Assembly (NCBI GenBank): GCA_946803715.1
Contig: CAMPET010000072.1
Span: 63,248 to 115,061 of the forward strand
DNA length: 51,814 bases
DNA from: Beroe ovata
Taxonomy: Eukaryota > Ctenophora > Nuda > Beroida > Beroidae
Direction: 5' to 3'
Shown: positions 1-11,812 of the stretch, one piece after another
How positions within the stretch are numbered: position 1 is the stretch's first letter
How the letters are laid out: every line of letters starts with the position of its first letter
Made by a program: the position numbers and the translations under genes
Notes under the pieces: model-generated
The model's database searches: none
The model's input: only the letters and a program-made list of their open reading frames with translations
Told to the model about the DNA's origin: nothing

Positions 1-28
<28 letters not shown>
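1..28. repeat. (CA)n microsatellite at window edge
   Basis: Perfect CA dinucleotide run that opens the window, directly before the acceptor of the first DOCK exon, so it forms the end of a DOCK intron. Confidence 0.95.
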
Positions 29-31
<3 letters not shown>

Positions 32-51
32 CGATATCTCATCTTTTGCAG

Positions 52-3000
52 AATTTCTACGAAGAACTCAATCGACATGAGATGTATCAGCGGTACATAT
101 GGAAGTTGTACACCTCCCACATGGCTCAGGAGAACTATGTGGAAGCGGCGCTGACACTCGAGATGTACGCTTCTAAACTCCAGGTACAGGCTGGCAGGGT
201 CGGGTCACATTGCATCGGTAAACCTGTGGAGCAAGTCTCGTTAGCCTTAGGTGATATTTCTGGTGCCAATGTTCATATATGCTCAATTTATTATGCCTAA
301 TGCCTATTCATGATAATTTTTGTGTTTACTAACGTTTACTCAGAAAATGAGTAAAGAAAAAGACCATTGATCACTTTGTCTTTGAAACACCATTGTGGCG
401 CCAACTAACTAACAACTAAACGTGCCTAACTACCGAAAAACTCGTTGTCATAGCAACCTTTTGTCAATCGTTAAAACGAAACTATTCATCTGGTACAGGG
501 GGTGTTATAGCAACCAATTAATGAGCGGTTGCTATAGTTTTGTTTCAATAATCCTCATGTATCTTATTCAATTAATTATAGTGCTAGTCAATTATTTTGA
601 TTACTCTCCTGTATACAATAGCAACTCCTCTCCACTTGTGTTGCTATAGCAACACTGTTGCTAACCCAACCTCTCTCTCACAGTTCACAGACTCCTCCTA
701 CATGGATACATTCGAGGATTTGCCCAAGGAACGGGTCCAGCAGAGAAAGGCCCGCCTGTACGAGATCATTATCAACCTATTTGAGAAGGGTAGCAGTTTC
801 GAGAACAGTTTCAGATTCTACAAGGAGCTCTGTGACTATTATGAGAGGGTCAGTTCATAGGATATTGCCGATAATTGCGGTGTGCACCTCTTTGAGACAC
901 AGTCATGTCACATGTAAATGTCATGTCACATGTAAATGTTGACTTATGAACTTGATAAAGTGATTCTATCGAGTACCTACTTAAATTTGATATCCAATAT
1001 CCATAGTACCTATACTGCTGTCAACAAATGTGTTTGTCATACAACAGTTCACACATTATCATGCGTTGTTTGTCATGCAATGGTGTCACAGATATTCGAC
1101 TACGACCAACTCTCTGGCATGCTCATGAGACAGGCTAAGGGGTACACCTCCATTCTGAAGTGTGACCGGAACGCCATCACGTACTTCTACGTGGGTTTTT
1201 ACGGCCAAGGATTTCCCGTCTTTCTACGTAACAAGCGCTTCATCTACTGTGGCAGAGAGTGCGAGAGGTGAGCGTGTGGAGCACAGAAATATGCGGGTTC
1301 TTGCAATTCACGATGAATTCAGCCATTTTATCGATTTAATCGTATCTGCGCATTTTAATTGTATCTGCGCAGTGCGCATTTAATCGTATCTGCGCATTTA
1401 CCTAATTATATGTCGGTATGATGAGTCCATATTTGCCCAATTATTTGTCGTCAATTATCTGTTATTCAACGTCCCCGGCTATTGTATCTCAGGATTGACA
1501 AAGTGTTGACGAGGTTCCAGGAGCAGTTTCCCCGGGCCTCGCTCCTCAACTACACATCGGAACCGGCCCAGGAGGACAAGGAGTCACCAGAACAGCACCT
1601 CCAGATCTACGCGGTTAGAAAATGCTCAGCGCTATTTGTCAAGTCTATAATATAGAACCACTCGATCATCAGTTTGATCATGTTTGACTAAAACCACTTC
1701 AAAAAACACTCGATTGACACCTACTGTCTAACAGTTGACATAGGTAAAATAGGTAAGACTCGTACCTATTTTACCTATGTCACCTGTTTTGATCTGTTGT
1801 AATGCCCTGATTATACGTGATAGGGAGCGTCACGGAACATCTATCCGGCAGGTGACATGTCAGATTGAAGAGAGAGAGGAGTTCCAAGGCAGAGAGGTGC
1901 CACCGAAGGTGTTAACGTTTTGGGACACACATGACATCACATGTTTCTTCTACGATAAGCGCTTCACCAAAGCGGGCAAACTATCAGGTAAAGTATGACG
2001 CCATGGAAACCGCATTGGATGACCGCATAGGAACTGTCTGTTAGGCAGTCCCTACGCTGACAGTGACTGTCACAGTCCCTGTCGCACTGAGTGACAGCTG
2101 GTATGCTATAGCAGTGCGACAGACCAAGTATTCATTATTTCAGATGACGATTTCGCTAACACGTGGTTGGAAAGATCTCGTTTCTACACAGTTGAGCCGT
2201 TACCCAGCAAACTCCGACTGGTGGAAATATCAAAACTTGAGATTGTGAGTTTTGCACTGTGATTTGATGATACCACGTCGTACGCATTGAAGTTCACCCT
2301 CCCAATACGATATACGTAACGCTGCGCGTTTCTCTACGACATACGTCTCGTTTGTGAAAAGGACTGATTGAAGCTAGTGTGTCATGTGTGGGCAATGTAT
2401 AAATTGAAATAATTGTACGAATCGAAACATCATAACAATGTTAAGTGAATGAGCAATATAGCTCCAAAACACGTTTCCTAACAGCTGCAGTTACGATAAA
2501 TAAATTTGATAATTGAACTCGAGAATGAGTAGTTACCAGCAACAGATAAAGGAAAATTGCACACATATCATGACTAACGACAACATCGTTTATCGAATGT
2601 GAAAATATGCTTTGATCTAAACGAATCATTAACGATCACCTCCTTGACCAAACTATAACCGCCCACATTATCTTTCTCTCTCTCTCTCTATCTTTCACTC
2701 GACTATGGCTCGAGTCGTGGACATTCCCTCCACTTTTCCAAGTTGATCTCAGGTAACGAGCTACACTTGACAAACTCAGACACGTCTTGGTTGATGAACG
2801 CCCTCCTTGGCACCTTGTCAATTGTGACAGAATTGTCACACGTGACCTTTGACAGGGACGATTTGAAGATTTCCCTCAGTTGCTCTGCTGTGAAAACGCC
2901 CTGGTGGGTATAGAAGAACCTGTCTCCTTCTCTGAGGTTTCTGAACTGTTCCCCTATGATGCAGGAGAATGTGGGCCCTAGGAGACCATCATTAACAGGC

Positions 3001-6000
3001 TCCTCTAGGATGCCACCTACAAACAAATCCAACTGGTCCATATCTCCCTTGAACAAGTGATTGATTTTATCCCTGGTCGCTTGTTCATCCCTGAACTTTG
3101 CTTTCAACATGTACTTCTCCTGACAGTAATCCCGGTACCGGGCGTAGGGCGGGATACCGTGATCCCGGCCCCGCTGCACGTTGATACTCGTCAGATCCAG
3201 TCCCATTTCCTCCAAGTGCTGTGAGAAGAGGTGCTCCCTGATGGAGTCTGTGAAGTGCTGGTCTACATGCATCCCGGGACTGTGAACCAGACCACGTAAC
3301 ATGTTGTCATACCCCAGCGCGCACAGCTTGTTCGCTCGGAAGAATGAGCCATGGAGAACCTCGGGTTTCAGGGGGTTCCAATCCTTGTCGAATAGCGGGA
3401 TATTTGACGGGATCTGAGAATGTCCGAACCTGAACGCTGCTGCGGCAAACGAGTTGAAAATCCCTACGTTCAGTAAAGGGTTGTATCGTGACTCGAACCC
3501 GATGTAATGTTTGTACCCTGCTGGACCGAGGAGTATAGGTAGGTAGAGCCGGTACGTGATGTGCTGCATCATCGCAATCACTATCTTCCTAGTTTCCTCG
3601 AATATCTTCTCACTGTCCCAGCACTGATTGATATCAGCGAGTATGCCCGCTATTCGGTTGTGCTCCCGCACCCACATTGTGTGCATTAGTGTCAGCATCG
3701 GCTGCTCGTTAACGCGGGCATCGCCCGCAATGTACTTCTCTGGGCAAAATTCCAGGTCACACGAACAGAAAATGTCTGCGGAGGAGCGAGGACACTCGGG
3801 AAGGAGTGGTCCCTCGTCCAGAGCCGGGCAGGGACCACTGGTCCTCATCGTACCGGTAGGTCCTTTGAGGAGGAGGCCCAGGAAGTCATTACTCCCGTAA
3901 ACGGTGGACGCGTCCAGGAATGAAGTAACCTCGTTTAGCTGATTAGTGTAGGGGTATGCCCCCTTCACATCGAACTTGATCCCTGCAGATCTCGTGAAGG
4001 GTAGACATTTCCTCCTGCCGCTACTGACATTCGTCAGAGGGTCAGATTCTTCTAGTTGAATGGGGAAACATGGGTGTCTGTTGGAACACTCCTTCTTACA
4101 GTCCACGCTGCCTCCCGATAGAGTGCTCTCTGGATGCGTCGGTACCAGCACCAGATCATGATCGAGGAACTGACCCCACTGGAAGTGCATGAGCGTCAAC
4201 CGAGCGTCGTTTATCGTGTCTCCGTCTAGTAGGAGTTTTGTCACGAGTCGCGGTGACGGCACGTCTTTCCTCACCGCTGCTCCTCGCACGTGCTGCGCCC
4301 ACCCCCGTGGCTCAGACCTGTTCATATTCTCGTACTCGGCGCCGAGAAGTCTATGTACGGTGGTGGTGGTTGAGCCTAGCAAGGGACTATCGCAGTTGTT
4401 GCACGTGCCGTTGATGTGTCTGTACACGTGACCCACGTGACTCCCACACTGCTCTGTACAGTTGAGGTGGTTGATAGTGATCAGTTTCGCCTCCATGAGT
4501 TTCGTCTCGATGTAACCCCGTGTTCCCTGACTATCGACGCCACATTTGCTGTTCACTTGACTGACGATCTCGTTGAACAGGTTGTCCTGGATTGTCAGGG
4601 CCCTTCCCTGGGTTGAAAGTTTCCTCAGACTCTCCTGTGACTCGATTGGGAGTCGAGACTCCTGGATGATGTCCTCCTTTGTCTTATTATTCACCTGGCA
4701 AATGTGTCATGGTGAGGGACTGGTATAACATCGGAGGCTGGCCTCACAGCCCCCATTATAGTGACCACCAGTTGGTGTCATTTGGTCCAAGTCGAACCAT
4801 CATACCTGTAGATGCTTGGTAAGCGAGTTGGTAACCACTGTGTTCAGGACCCTATCGACACACAACTTATATGGTGCCGTCACCACTCCAACCAACTCTC
4901 TGTTAAGTTCTGTGCAGTCTTTGCACGATATGGGGCAGTTCTCCTTCATGAATCCCTTGCTCTCCTCTCGCGTGCAGAATTCCAACTCCTCCCAGAACGG
5001 ACAGTATGTTTCCTCCTCTTCGTGACATACCTCTGCAGGAGGAGAGATGTCAGACAGTATTGTTGTCATGGTACTGTTGTCGTGGTACTGTTGTCATGGT
5101 ACTGTTGTCATGGTATTGTTGTCATGGTACTGATTGGTAACAGTACATGAACCGTCTCAGTACTATGCAGGATTCGTGTTTCATACACTATTCAACAAAT
5201 GTTACCTTTAGGGCAGTTGGTCACGGTACAGGGTTCCTCGTCATTTACCCTCCCAAAGCACGTGCCTCCGAGGCAGGACCGGTATCGGTACCTCAAGCCC
5301 TCCCCACAGACCACGTCACAGATTGACCACGGGCCCCATTCTGACCAGCCGAGTGTGACCACAGTGCTGGCCTCATCAGCGAATGTGGCATCGTGACAGA
5401 ATTCGCAGGTTCTGGGACACTGGTTACTCATGAAGTAGGGTTTATCCTTACACATCCCATCGTCTGCTAATCTGAGATTATTTGCACCGAATTACAGTGT
5501 TCGCTATATGTTGACCACATCAAGCTATATATTGTCATATCTGTCTGGTTGTCACTCACTTGCGACATTGAGACTCGGTGAAAACATCCTCACAGCCCCG
5601 CGTTTCCTCACATATGCCACATGTTTTGCGGCACTGAGTTGCCAGGACCTCTTCAAACTCCGACCGCTCAATGTTGTTGCACAGTCCGAATGATTTGTAA
5701 GTAGCGCAGTCACTGTTGGTGTCCTCACATGCTGAACCCGTCTGCAGAAGCAAATAATCATTGGATCAATGACAACAATTCCAGAACGTTCTCTTATATT
5801 TTGGAGAGTGAATTTCTCTCGCACGTGTAACCTAACGCGTGTGACCTAACGCGTGTGACCTAACGCGTGTGACCCAGTGCAATCGTATGTATCAGCCGTG
5901 AGTGTGATGTTATCTCACCGGTGAGCAGTATCCACAGGAAGCAGCACATTTCTCCCTCATGATCGATCTTGTTGCACTTTGGGGACTGTTACAGAAGTTC

Positions 6001-9000
6001 TTTGATCTTAGTTCAATGCAGTACTCTTCTTTATGCTCGTCTATACACGCACCACTTGCCACAATTCCTGTCAAAAGAAGGGGTGTTTCTATCTCATAAC
6101 GATCTGATAACGATTCAGATTGACAGGATATATGAATGTCAGGCAAATGACCGACCTGCGCAATGAACGAGCAGAATTAGAATCACGAGCAATTCAACCG
6201 ACATCTTGTGTCGTATAAGTCACAATACAGACAAAGAGAACCACGAATGAGCCAGCCAAAACTTTGATGTTCATGTTATGTCTTTAAGACTGAAATCCAA
6301 AACTGGTAACTACCCGAGTTTTTATAATATTCACAATTACTTCCAAAACACAATAAGAAAAACACAGATATCTCATCCATTGACCGATCTATGCATCCAT
6401 CACAGACAGTCACGTGATATCAGAAATTATAGTTATCCAGGCCAGCAGACACTCTCTCCCAGATTTGAAGGTTATCTGTCCTCCCGCGCGCGGGAGAAAG
6501 ACAGAAAGTCGGGATGAAAAACTATAAACCAGAGTACTGAATAATTTTACACTTAAATCACCTGACTAATTTAAATTACCTAACTAATTTTGAATATCAT
6601 TCCCCCCAGAGTGAGATATCGCCGATAGACACAGCTATCGAAACTATGGAGAAGATGAACAGGGAAATACGAGTTCTGATCGATAAGAACAAGTCAGGCC
6701 AGGATCCGGGGGCCAAACAGCTGAGCATGCGTATCAAAGGAACGGTGGATGCTGTCGTGATGGGCGGCATCAAGAACTACGAGAACGCGTTCTTTGAGGA
6801 GGAGTATCTGCGGAACAATCCACAGGATGTTGACAGCATCTTATACTTGAAGAGACTCATCATAGATCAGGTACTCATGAGATCAGTGTTTAACTGAAAC
6901 TATCGACACCGTACCGTGTTCTTGACACCATACCGTGTTCTTGACACCATCATAGTTATAGCCTCCTGTTTGATATTGACCTGTTCCCCAGGTTGAGATA
7001 CTGCAAGACGGAATGGACGTTTTCGAGAAGGTTTGCAGCGAGTCGATGAGGAATTTCTACGACTATCACGCGTCCCAGCATGAGAAGATGAGACAGGATA
7101 CGAACAAGTACAGACGCGAACTGGTGAGTTAGAGAAGTCTCTGCTGCTGCTGCTGCATTGTGATTCAAAGCGAGACGCGATCAGAGCTAAATTATAAACT
7201 CAATGATTTGTGTAAAATGTTTACATCTCTCCCTTGCCACAGGGAATGTCCACGGGAACCCCGTACAGAACATCAAGAACAGGAACTATGGCGTCAGCAT
7301 CTTCCACCCTACAGCGATACAACTCAACCCTTTCTCGGGTATGTGTGTTCAATGTTCATTCTTGCTCCTTCATGATACACTCATAACCCCTCTTTATGTT
7401 TATCTATGCAGCCACTTCCAACTTTCTTTCATCTCGTACTCTTCTTCGTTACACTCTCATAATTTGGTCATGCCCTATGTTACTGGGTCTCTATTTGGGG
7501 TTGCTTAGCCTTCATGCTTCATCCACTAACACTACCCAGAGACTCACTCCCTCCTATTCCCCTGAGACTCCCTCCTGACAATCCCACATATTCCCCCGAC
7601 ACTCCCTCCTATTCCCCCTAACACTATTCCTAGAACATGAGGAGCAGAACGAGCATGGTATCTCTGACCTCAGGGGGTGGAGGAGGGGGAATGGAGAGGA
7701 GTGAGGATCAGCAGGTCCTCTCCGCTCCCACCCCTCCCCCACTCCCTAGCAGGAAGGATGTGTTACCGGACCCCACGGCTCTCATACGGGACCGGCGATC
7801 TGGTATTCCTGCTCCGGATCAACCTGCACTTCCACCAAAGGTTAGGAACCCCTGTGTGGGAACTACTTCCCCGACACTTCCTGCTTGACAACGACATTGT
7901 CTCCTTGACACAACTTCCGAACACTAAACATACTGCTGTGACCATTCCTCGATATTTATGCGCCGACACCGTTCCTCATAGTCATTGACAGCGTTCCTCA
8001 TAGTCATAGTCATTAACACCCTTCCTCATTGACACCGTTCCTCAGAAACGGTCTAGTATCATACAGAACAGTCCCACGATGGGCGGTAGTCCGCTGAAGC
8101 GGGATAGCACCAGGTCTATCACTAGCAACGGTTCAGTGGACCTGACCTTCTCTAACAACTCTATAAATAACGACAACGAGGTATTGTTTATCATCGACAA
8201 GTTCTAAACACTATCGTTGTATTTGCCCCCAAAAAGTTATAGAAATCATTGAAAGCTATTCTAGTTCTCAGTTTTTTCAGATAAATGTCCCCTCTGTACC
8301 CTCGCTACCCCCACGCCCCAGTAAATCTATGACACCACCTGACACCAACAACAACGTTCTCTCAGGTATGTCGTCCCGATCGTTGCTAAATATAAGTGTT
8401 GCTGTAACCTCTGTACAGTGTACATGTTTCTTGATTTTCTTTCCATGCATGAACAATGAACACTGTTGGATGGTACATGCACCCTAGAATATTGACGTAC
8501 GACTTTGCTGCCAGTAAACTACAAAAAATCTCCATTTTGTATATGGAATTGAAATCATAATACCATCACAAAATCCTGATCTTGGATACCTGGAGCTCCC
8601 CTTCCCATGTAGGCTCCATGTTGGAGATGATCACTGAAACATTTGACATGGCCCACGAGGAGCCCCCCTCTCCCTCTGATAGACCAGCCCACTCCCAGTC
8701 TACTGCTAGCTTGAGTGCCACCACCCCCTCTTCTCTTCCTCGTCCGAAGAGTGTCAGCCTGGTGCCCTCGGCTGCTGCCACGGATCAGGAGCAACCAACG
8801 ATGAGCTTGCCTGTGGGCAAGCCACTTCCTAAACGGAGAAAAAGTCTGGCTAGAATTTTCGCTAAAAACAAAGGCAAAAAGAATGAAGCCGTAAGAAGAG
8901 ATTTTCGCCACTCAATTACTGGTTTTTCCCTGCAAAGATTCTAGAATTCCTATCAATCATTGACCCACTTTTTGATGTTGTTATAAATGATTCCGAGACA

Positions 9001-9436
9001 CCCGCTCTCTCCAACCAATATGAACTTATGAACAAGCAGTTTCTCAAACCGATTTTTGAGTTGAAGATGAATCTTTACTCCGAATCCAATTCTTGTCGAT
9101 TACTTTCCATCCATTGATCATTTCCTCTTTAGTTTCGTGTTATTCGTCGCCATTTCCATGCCCACCATTCTGACTGCTGCTTTTTCATGGTCCTTCTATC
9201 CAGCTCTCCGATCCCTGATTTCAGTGTTACAAACACTGTTTGAAACAGCACACACAATCGACCACTTCCCAGTCGGCCCCCATGCTTCACAATGTGTTAT
9301 CAGCTGCATGTTGATTTTTCTCATTATTTCAGAAGAGGTAAACGGCCCTCCCCCGCTCCCTCAGAGGTCGAACAGCACAGCATCCCGACCACCAAAACAA
9401 CCGAGGGACAAAACAATACCCCTCCCCTCTCTCTAG
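52..9436 (+). CDS. DOCK-family Rac GEF (DOCK1/2/5-like), 3' part
   Basis: This is the C-terminal part (707 codons) of an atypical guanine-nucleotide exchange factor that activates Rac-type GTPases; the 5' exons lie outside the window. Exons: 52-183, 684-848, 1092-1267, 1493-1613, 1852-1987, 2144-2244, 6610-6870, 6992-7123, 7243-7338, 7634-7840, 8046-8180, 8281-8365, 8613-8890, 9338-9436 (stop TAG). All joins keep frame. The first eight exons match the catalytic DHR2 domain: [19 protein letters not shown], then [30 protein letters not shown] and the [16 protein letters not shown] loop that in DOCK proteins probes the nucleotide site. The remainder is a Ser/Pro-rich tail with several PxxP blocks ([33 protein letters not shown]), as expected for Crk-type SH3 binding, plus a basic stretch [10 protein letters not shown]. 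The last acceptor (9336-9337) was chosen because the nearer AG gives an immediate stop. An intron of 4.4 kb holds a peroxidase gene on the other strand. DOCK3/4 is a less likely assignment. Confidence 0.93.
908..943. repeat. Two-copy 19-bp tandem repeat
   Basis: Two adjacent copies of a TCATGTCACATGTAAATG-like unit inside a DOCK intron. No coding content seen. Confidence 0.8.
2245..2702. other. DOCK intron segment downstream of the peroxidase stop
   Basis: Begins at the GT donor of a DOCK exon and ends at the stop codon of the nested - strand peroxidase gene, so part of it must be that gene's 3' UTR. A short CT-rich run lies at about 2672-2690. Nothing else recognisable. Confidence 0.6.
2703..6204 (-). 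CDS. Secreted heme peroxidase with ShK and TSP1 modules
   Basis: A complete gene on the - strand within a DOCK intron, predicted 954 residues. Exons in transcript order: 6204-6156, 6067-5919, 5741-5560, 5471-5206, 5032-4806, 4694-2703. The first exon encodes a signal peptide ([16 protein letters not shown]). Then come a ShK-type Cys module (about residues 24-64), a second (about 71-110), a third (about 115-155), a thrombospondin type 1 repeat ([17 protein letters not shown], about 163-213) and a fourth ShK module (about 218-255). The large last exon holds the animal heme peroxidase domain. Visible catalytic landmarks: QWGQFLDHD with the distal His (about residue 470) and the Asp that in myeloperoxidase bonds heme; the Ca-site region [22 protein letters not shown] with the catalytic Arg and heme-linked Glu; FRFGHSQIP with the proximal His (about 716); [12 protein letters not shown]. 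All key residues are present, so it should be active. Likely extracellular, in oxidative crosslinking, halide oxidation or defence; the substrate cannot be read from sequence. Confidence 0.93.
5060..5133. repeat. 14-bp minisatellite in peroxidase intron
   Basis: About five tandem copies of a GTTGTCATGGTACT unit with single-base variants, in the intron between peroxidase exons 4 and 5. Confidence 0.9.
5821..5875. repeat. 14-bp minisatellite (GCGTGTGACCTAAC)n
   Basis: About 3.5 tandem copies containing CpG and ACGCGT steps, in the peroxidase intron between exons 2 and 3. Confidence 0.9.
6205..6609. other. DOCK intron segment upstream of the nested peroxidase; CG palindrome
   Basis: Holds the 5' flank of the peroxidase gene on the - strand and the acceptor end of the DOCK intron. 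A short palindrome with a CG core (about 6473-6505, CTCCCGCGCGCGGGAG core flanked by CTGTC/GACAG) resembles the CpG-core foldbacks at 11.5 kb. No gene seen. Confidence 0.5.
6908..6950. repeat. Two-copy 21-bp tandem repeat
   Basis: ACCGTGTTCTTGACACCAT-like unit repeated twice in a DOCK intron. Confidence 0.75.
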
Positions 9437-10360
9437 TGATTGCAGTATTATACAAGTAACAATTTGTTTGAAATATGTGATAATTCCCTCATAGAGATCC
9501 CGTGTAACGCATGATAATGAATCGGCCGTCACGTGGTACTGGTTTAACACGTGATATCCTTATATGGTATGATTGTTCAGATATTGCTCATGATGTAGGT
9601 ACTAGGTATTAAATATTGCAAGACGCAGGTTATTTTCAAGCATGTTTGCGCATTATAGATACTTGTTTATTGGTGATGTTCAATTAAAGAATGGTTATTA
9701 AAAAACAGACCGATCGAACAATTTGAAAACTAACATGTTTATACTTCGAAAAATTTCAGTACCCTTCGTAAATTGAGATGGGAGGTTGTCGATTATAGTT
9801 CACTTATACTGTGCCTGTTGCCTAATGAAACTTCTTATTATTATCATGCTTAATCAGTTTTCAGCATTTTTTACTTTTATAATTGCAGTGAATGTTATTC
9901 TAATTTCTTTAGATTTAGGCAGTAATTTCCGTTTGAACTACAAGTACAGCGTTATTAAATTAAAGTGTGATTGGACTTGGAAACCATAGTATTAGTAAGT
10001 GTAATCACTTAAAGTTTCAAACTACTGATTTTCCAGTCACTCAACCAGATTGATTTATTTTCATCTATTGAAATGGTGTGTTAGATTGAATATCTAACAT
10101 GTTTAAGAGTAGAATTCAACGGCTTATTTGTTTAGATTATCAATTATTTTAAGCAGTAAGCACTCTGTTTTTCTTTTCCTGTCTACCAATTTCTTGACAC
10201 GCCCTTTGCTTCCTCATCCTGGACCAACTCCTCTAATCAACTTAAACAATCTGTTAATATTAATTTTTGAGTTTTGTTTTTATGACAATGACAATGACAT
10301 GTTTTATTTTCAACAATGATTCATTTCCGCCCATATTACGTGTTCTATGATGCATGTCGC
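9437..10360. other. DOCK 3' flank / intergenic
   Basis: Follows the DOCK stop codon. An ATTAAA hexamer at 9683-9688, about 250 bp after the stop, is a plausible poly(A) signal. The remainder is AT-rich and I see no gene or known repeat in it. Confidence 0.5.
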
Positions 10361-10373
10361 ATGAGCGGAATTA

Positions 10374-10507
10374 GAATTTGAAGGAAATTTCTGGTTTTCC
10401 TCTGATTGCGAACTCAGACTATTGAATTTGAAACAGTGGTTAGTCTTTACTGTTTCAAGTGTCTGAGTTCGCGATCAGAGGAAAACCAGAAATTTCCTTC
10501 AAATTCT
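10374..10507. repeat. Long near-perfect palindrome (foldback element)
   Basis: Arms of about 47 bp (from 10374, and about 10459-10505) pair with one or two mismatches; a second, inner inverted repeat TTGAAACAGT/ACTGTTTCAA lies between them. A 13-bp direct repeat ATGAGCGGAATTA occurs at 10361-10373, abutting the left arm, and at 10549-10561, some 43 bp beyond the right arm. The structure suggests a non-autonomous foldback or MITE-like element; no coding capacity. Confidence 0.85.
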
Positions 10508-10888
10508 TAGTAACTATGCGACTCTTGAAAATAACCCCTCTCCAAATGATGAGCGGAATTATTGCACTTTTCCTCTACGCTCTTTAACACTAACATAAAG
10601 TTATGTATAACTATAAGAATACACGGATGCTGCCGTGATTTAATCGCAAATACTGAGACAGTGATATCAAACCACTGTTACTCTGAGAGAGTGTTACACC
10701 GCAGTAGTGCTGTAGCTGCAGCTACTGGAGATTGTGCAATAGTAATCAGACTACACAATGGTATAGCAATCTCGTGTATTACTATTATACTCTGCACGGC
10801 TTTCTGCACGCGGCCACTTGTCACTTTTATCGACTGTCATTGGTGCACGTTTCGTTCCTGCAAATCGTTAAAATTATTCAGTATCATT

Positions 10889-11185
10889 ATGATGTTTAAG
10901 AGCACTTCGTTTGATGAACCTAATGATAATGCAATTGCATCTGACATGCCTCAAGTTCAGGTTTTAACTTCAAGCTTAATTATTCATTGTCTGTTTTGTA
11001 CTGATCAAAGCATCATCTTTCTGGCTACCACCCTGTCAGTGTCCTTGCCTTACATCCACTCTCAGTCTCAGGTTATCAAATCGAGACACCGTGTAAGGAC
11101 TCATAAAATGCCCAAAAGAACGAAAGACAATGATATCTTTCCTCCTCAGTATCAGCCAAGAGCATCCGACTCCGATTACGAATAT
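10889..11185 (+). CDS. Candidate 5' exons of acetyl-CoA carboxylase
   Basis: Two stretches that could be the far N-terminus of the ACC gene downstream. The first, 10889-10960, would start MMFKSTSFDEPNDN and end at a GT; an acceptor-like TTATTCAG lies 9 bases before the ATG. The second, 11071-11185, reads VIKSRHRVRTHKMPK then PPQYQPRASDSDYEY and ends at a good donor (GTAAGC). Both are phase 0 and polar/acidic, like regulatory N-termini of animal ACCs. The join to the 12999 exon is not certain: a phase-0 acceptor there is weak. They sit in a 212-codon ORF whose first half does not look like protein. Tentative. Confidence 0.3.
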
Positions 11186-11334
11186 GTAAGCAAACGCTGA
11201 AATGCTGGATTCATGTTTGCACTTTTACTCACTACTCAGTACTCAGTAGGGTAATTTTACTCAGCTTCACGCAGAGCTGAGTGATATACTCAGAGTATGA
11301 TATATTAATATACTCAGAGTGATATACTCAGAGT

Positions 11335-11367
11335 GTGACCTTTCAGAGTATAACTCTGAAAGGTCAC
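11335..11367. repeat. Perfect 15-bp inverted repeat with 3-nt loop
   Basis: GTGACCTTTCAGAGT and its exact complement separated by ATA. It adjoins repeated GATATACTCAGAGT motifs (11281-11334), giving a compact hairpin-prone block. Confidence 0.9.
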
Positions 11368-11468
11368 AAAAGCCGCGCTGTGCTTGCGAAGTTTGGGTCA
11401 CGCTGCTGGGGACATGGACAATCCCTGGCAATTTTGAATTTGCAATTAAGATTGCTGACGGTAGGAAA

Positions 11469-11535
11469 TTGTCAGATGTTACCTGACCTGTTTCTCGCGC
11501 GCGCGAGAAACTGAGGTCAGATAAAATGCTGACAA
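11469..11535. mobile_element. 67-bp palindromic MITE, TTGTCAG...CTGACAA, CG core
   Basis: Terminal inverted repeats begin TTGTCAG and end CTGACAA; the whole element is nearly palindromic around a CTCGCGCGCGCGAG core. Flanks GTAGGAAA and GTAAGAAA look like an 8-bp target duplication with one mismatch. Too short to encode anything; a non-autonomous DNA element. Confidence 0.7.
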
Positions 11536-11601
11536 GTAAGAAAACCCTGCGTACGTACATCGTTTCTCCGATGCAATGAACTTTTGATTTTTGAATAAAT
11601 T

Positions 11602-11716
11602 TTGTCGGGCGATGCCAGACCGCTGATGCAAGCCGCGAAGCGGCTTGCGTCAGCAAGAATAAGTTTGCGCCGCGCGCGAAACGAAATTCTCGACAGGGTC
11701 TATCATCGATCGACAA
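11602..11716 (+). mobile_element. TTGTC-family MITE, copy 1
   Basis: A 115-bp element with TTGTC...GACAA termini and imperfect inverted repeats of about 20 bp (TTGTCGGGCGATGCCAGACC against TTGTCGATCGATGATAGACC). Flanked by a perfect 9-bp direct repeat GAATAAATT (11593-11601 and 11717-11725), which is the target-site duplication. Related copies at 11876-11980 (inverted) and 12207-12306. The TSD length suggests a Mutator-, Merlin- or hAT-like transposase supplied in trans; which one is not shown here. Confidence 0.87.
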
Positions 11717-11812
11717 GAATAAATTCAACTCTGAATTTCAAGAATTCAAGATTGTTAGAGCGCGCATTAAGAACAGGGGTCGGCTAATATTTGCATTTGT
11801 CTATCGAAGAAT

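Noticed and set aside
3628-3900. + strand frame within the peroxidase exon
   Set aside because: It is antisense to a well-conserved coding exon.
5060-5875. Regular short repeats as a CRISPR array
   Set aside because: Units are adjacent with no unique spacers, lie in introns of an animal gene, and there are no cas genes.
10562-11200. A single 212-residue protein
   Set aside because: Its first half has irregular composition and no recognisable features; only two short segments near its 3' end look like exons.
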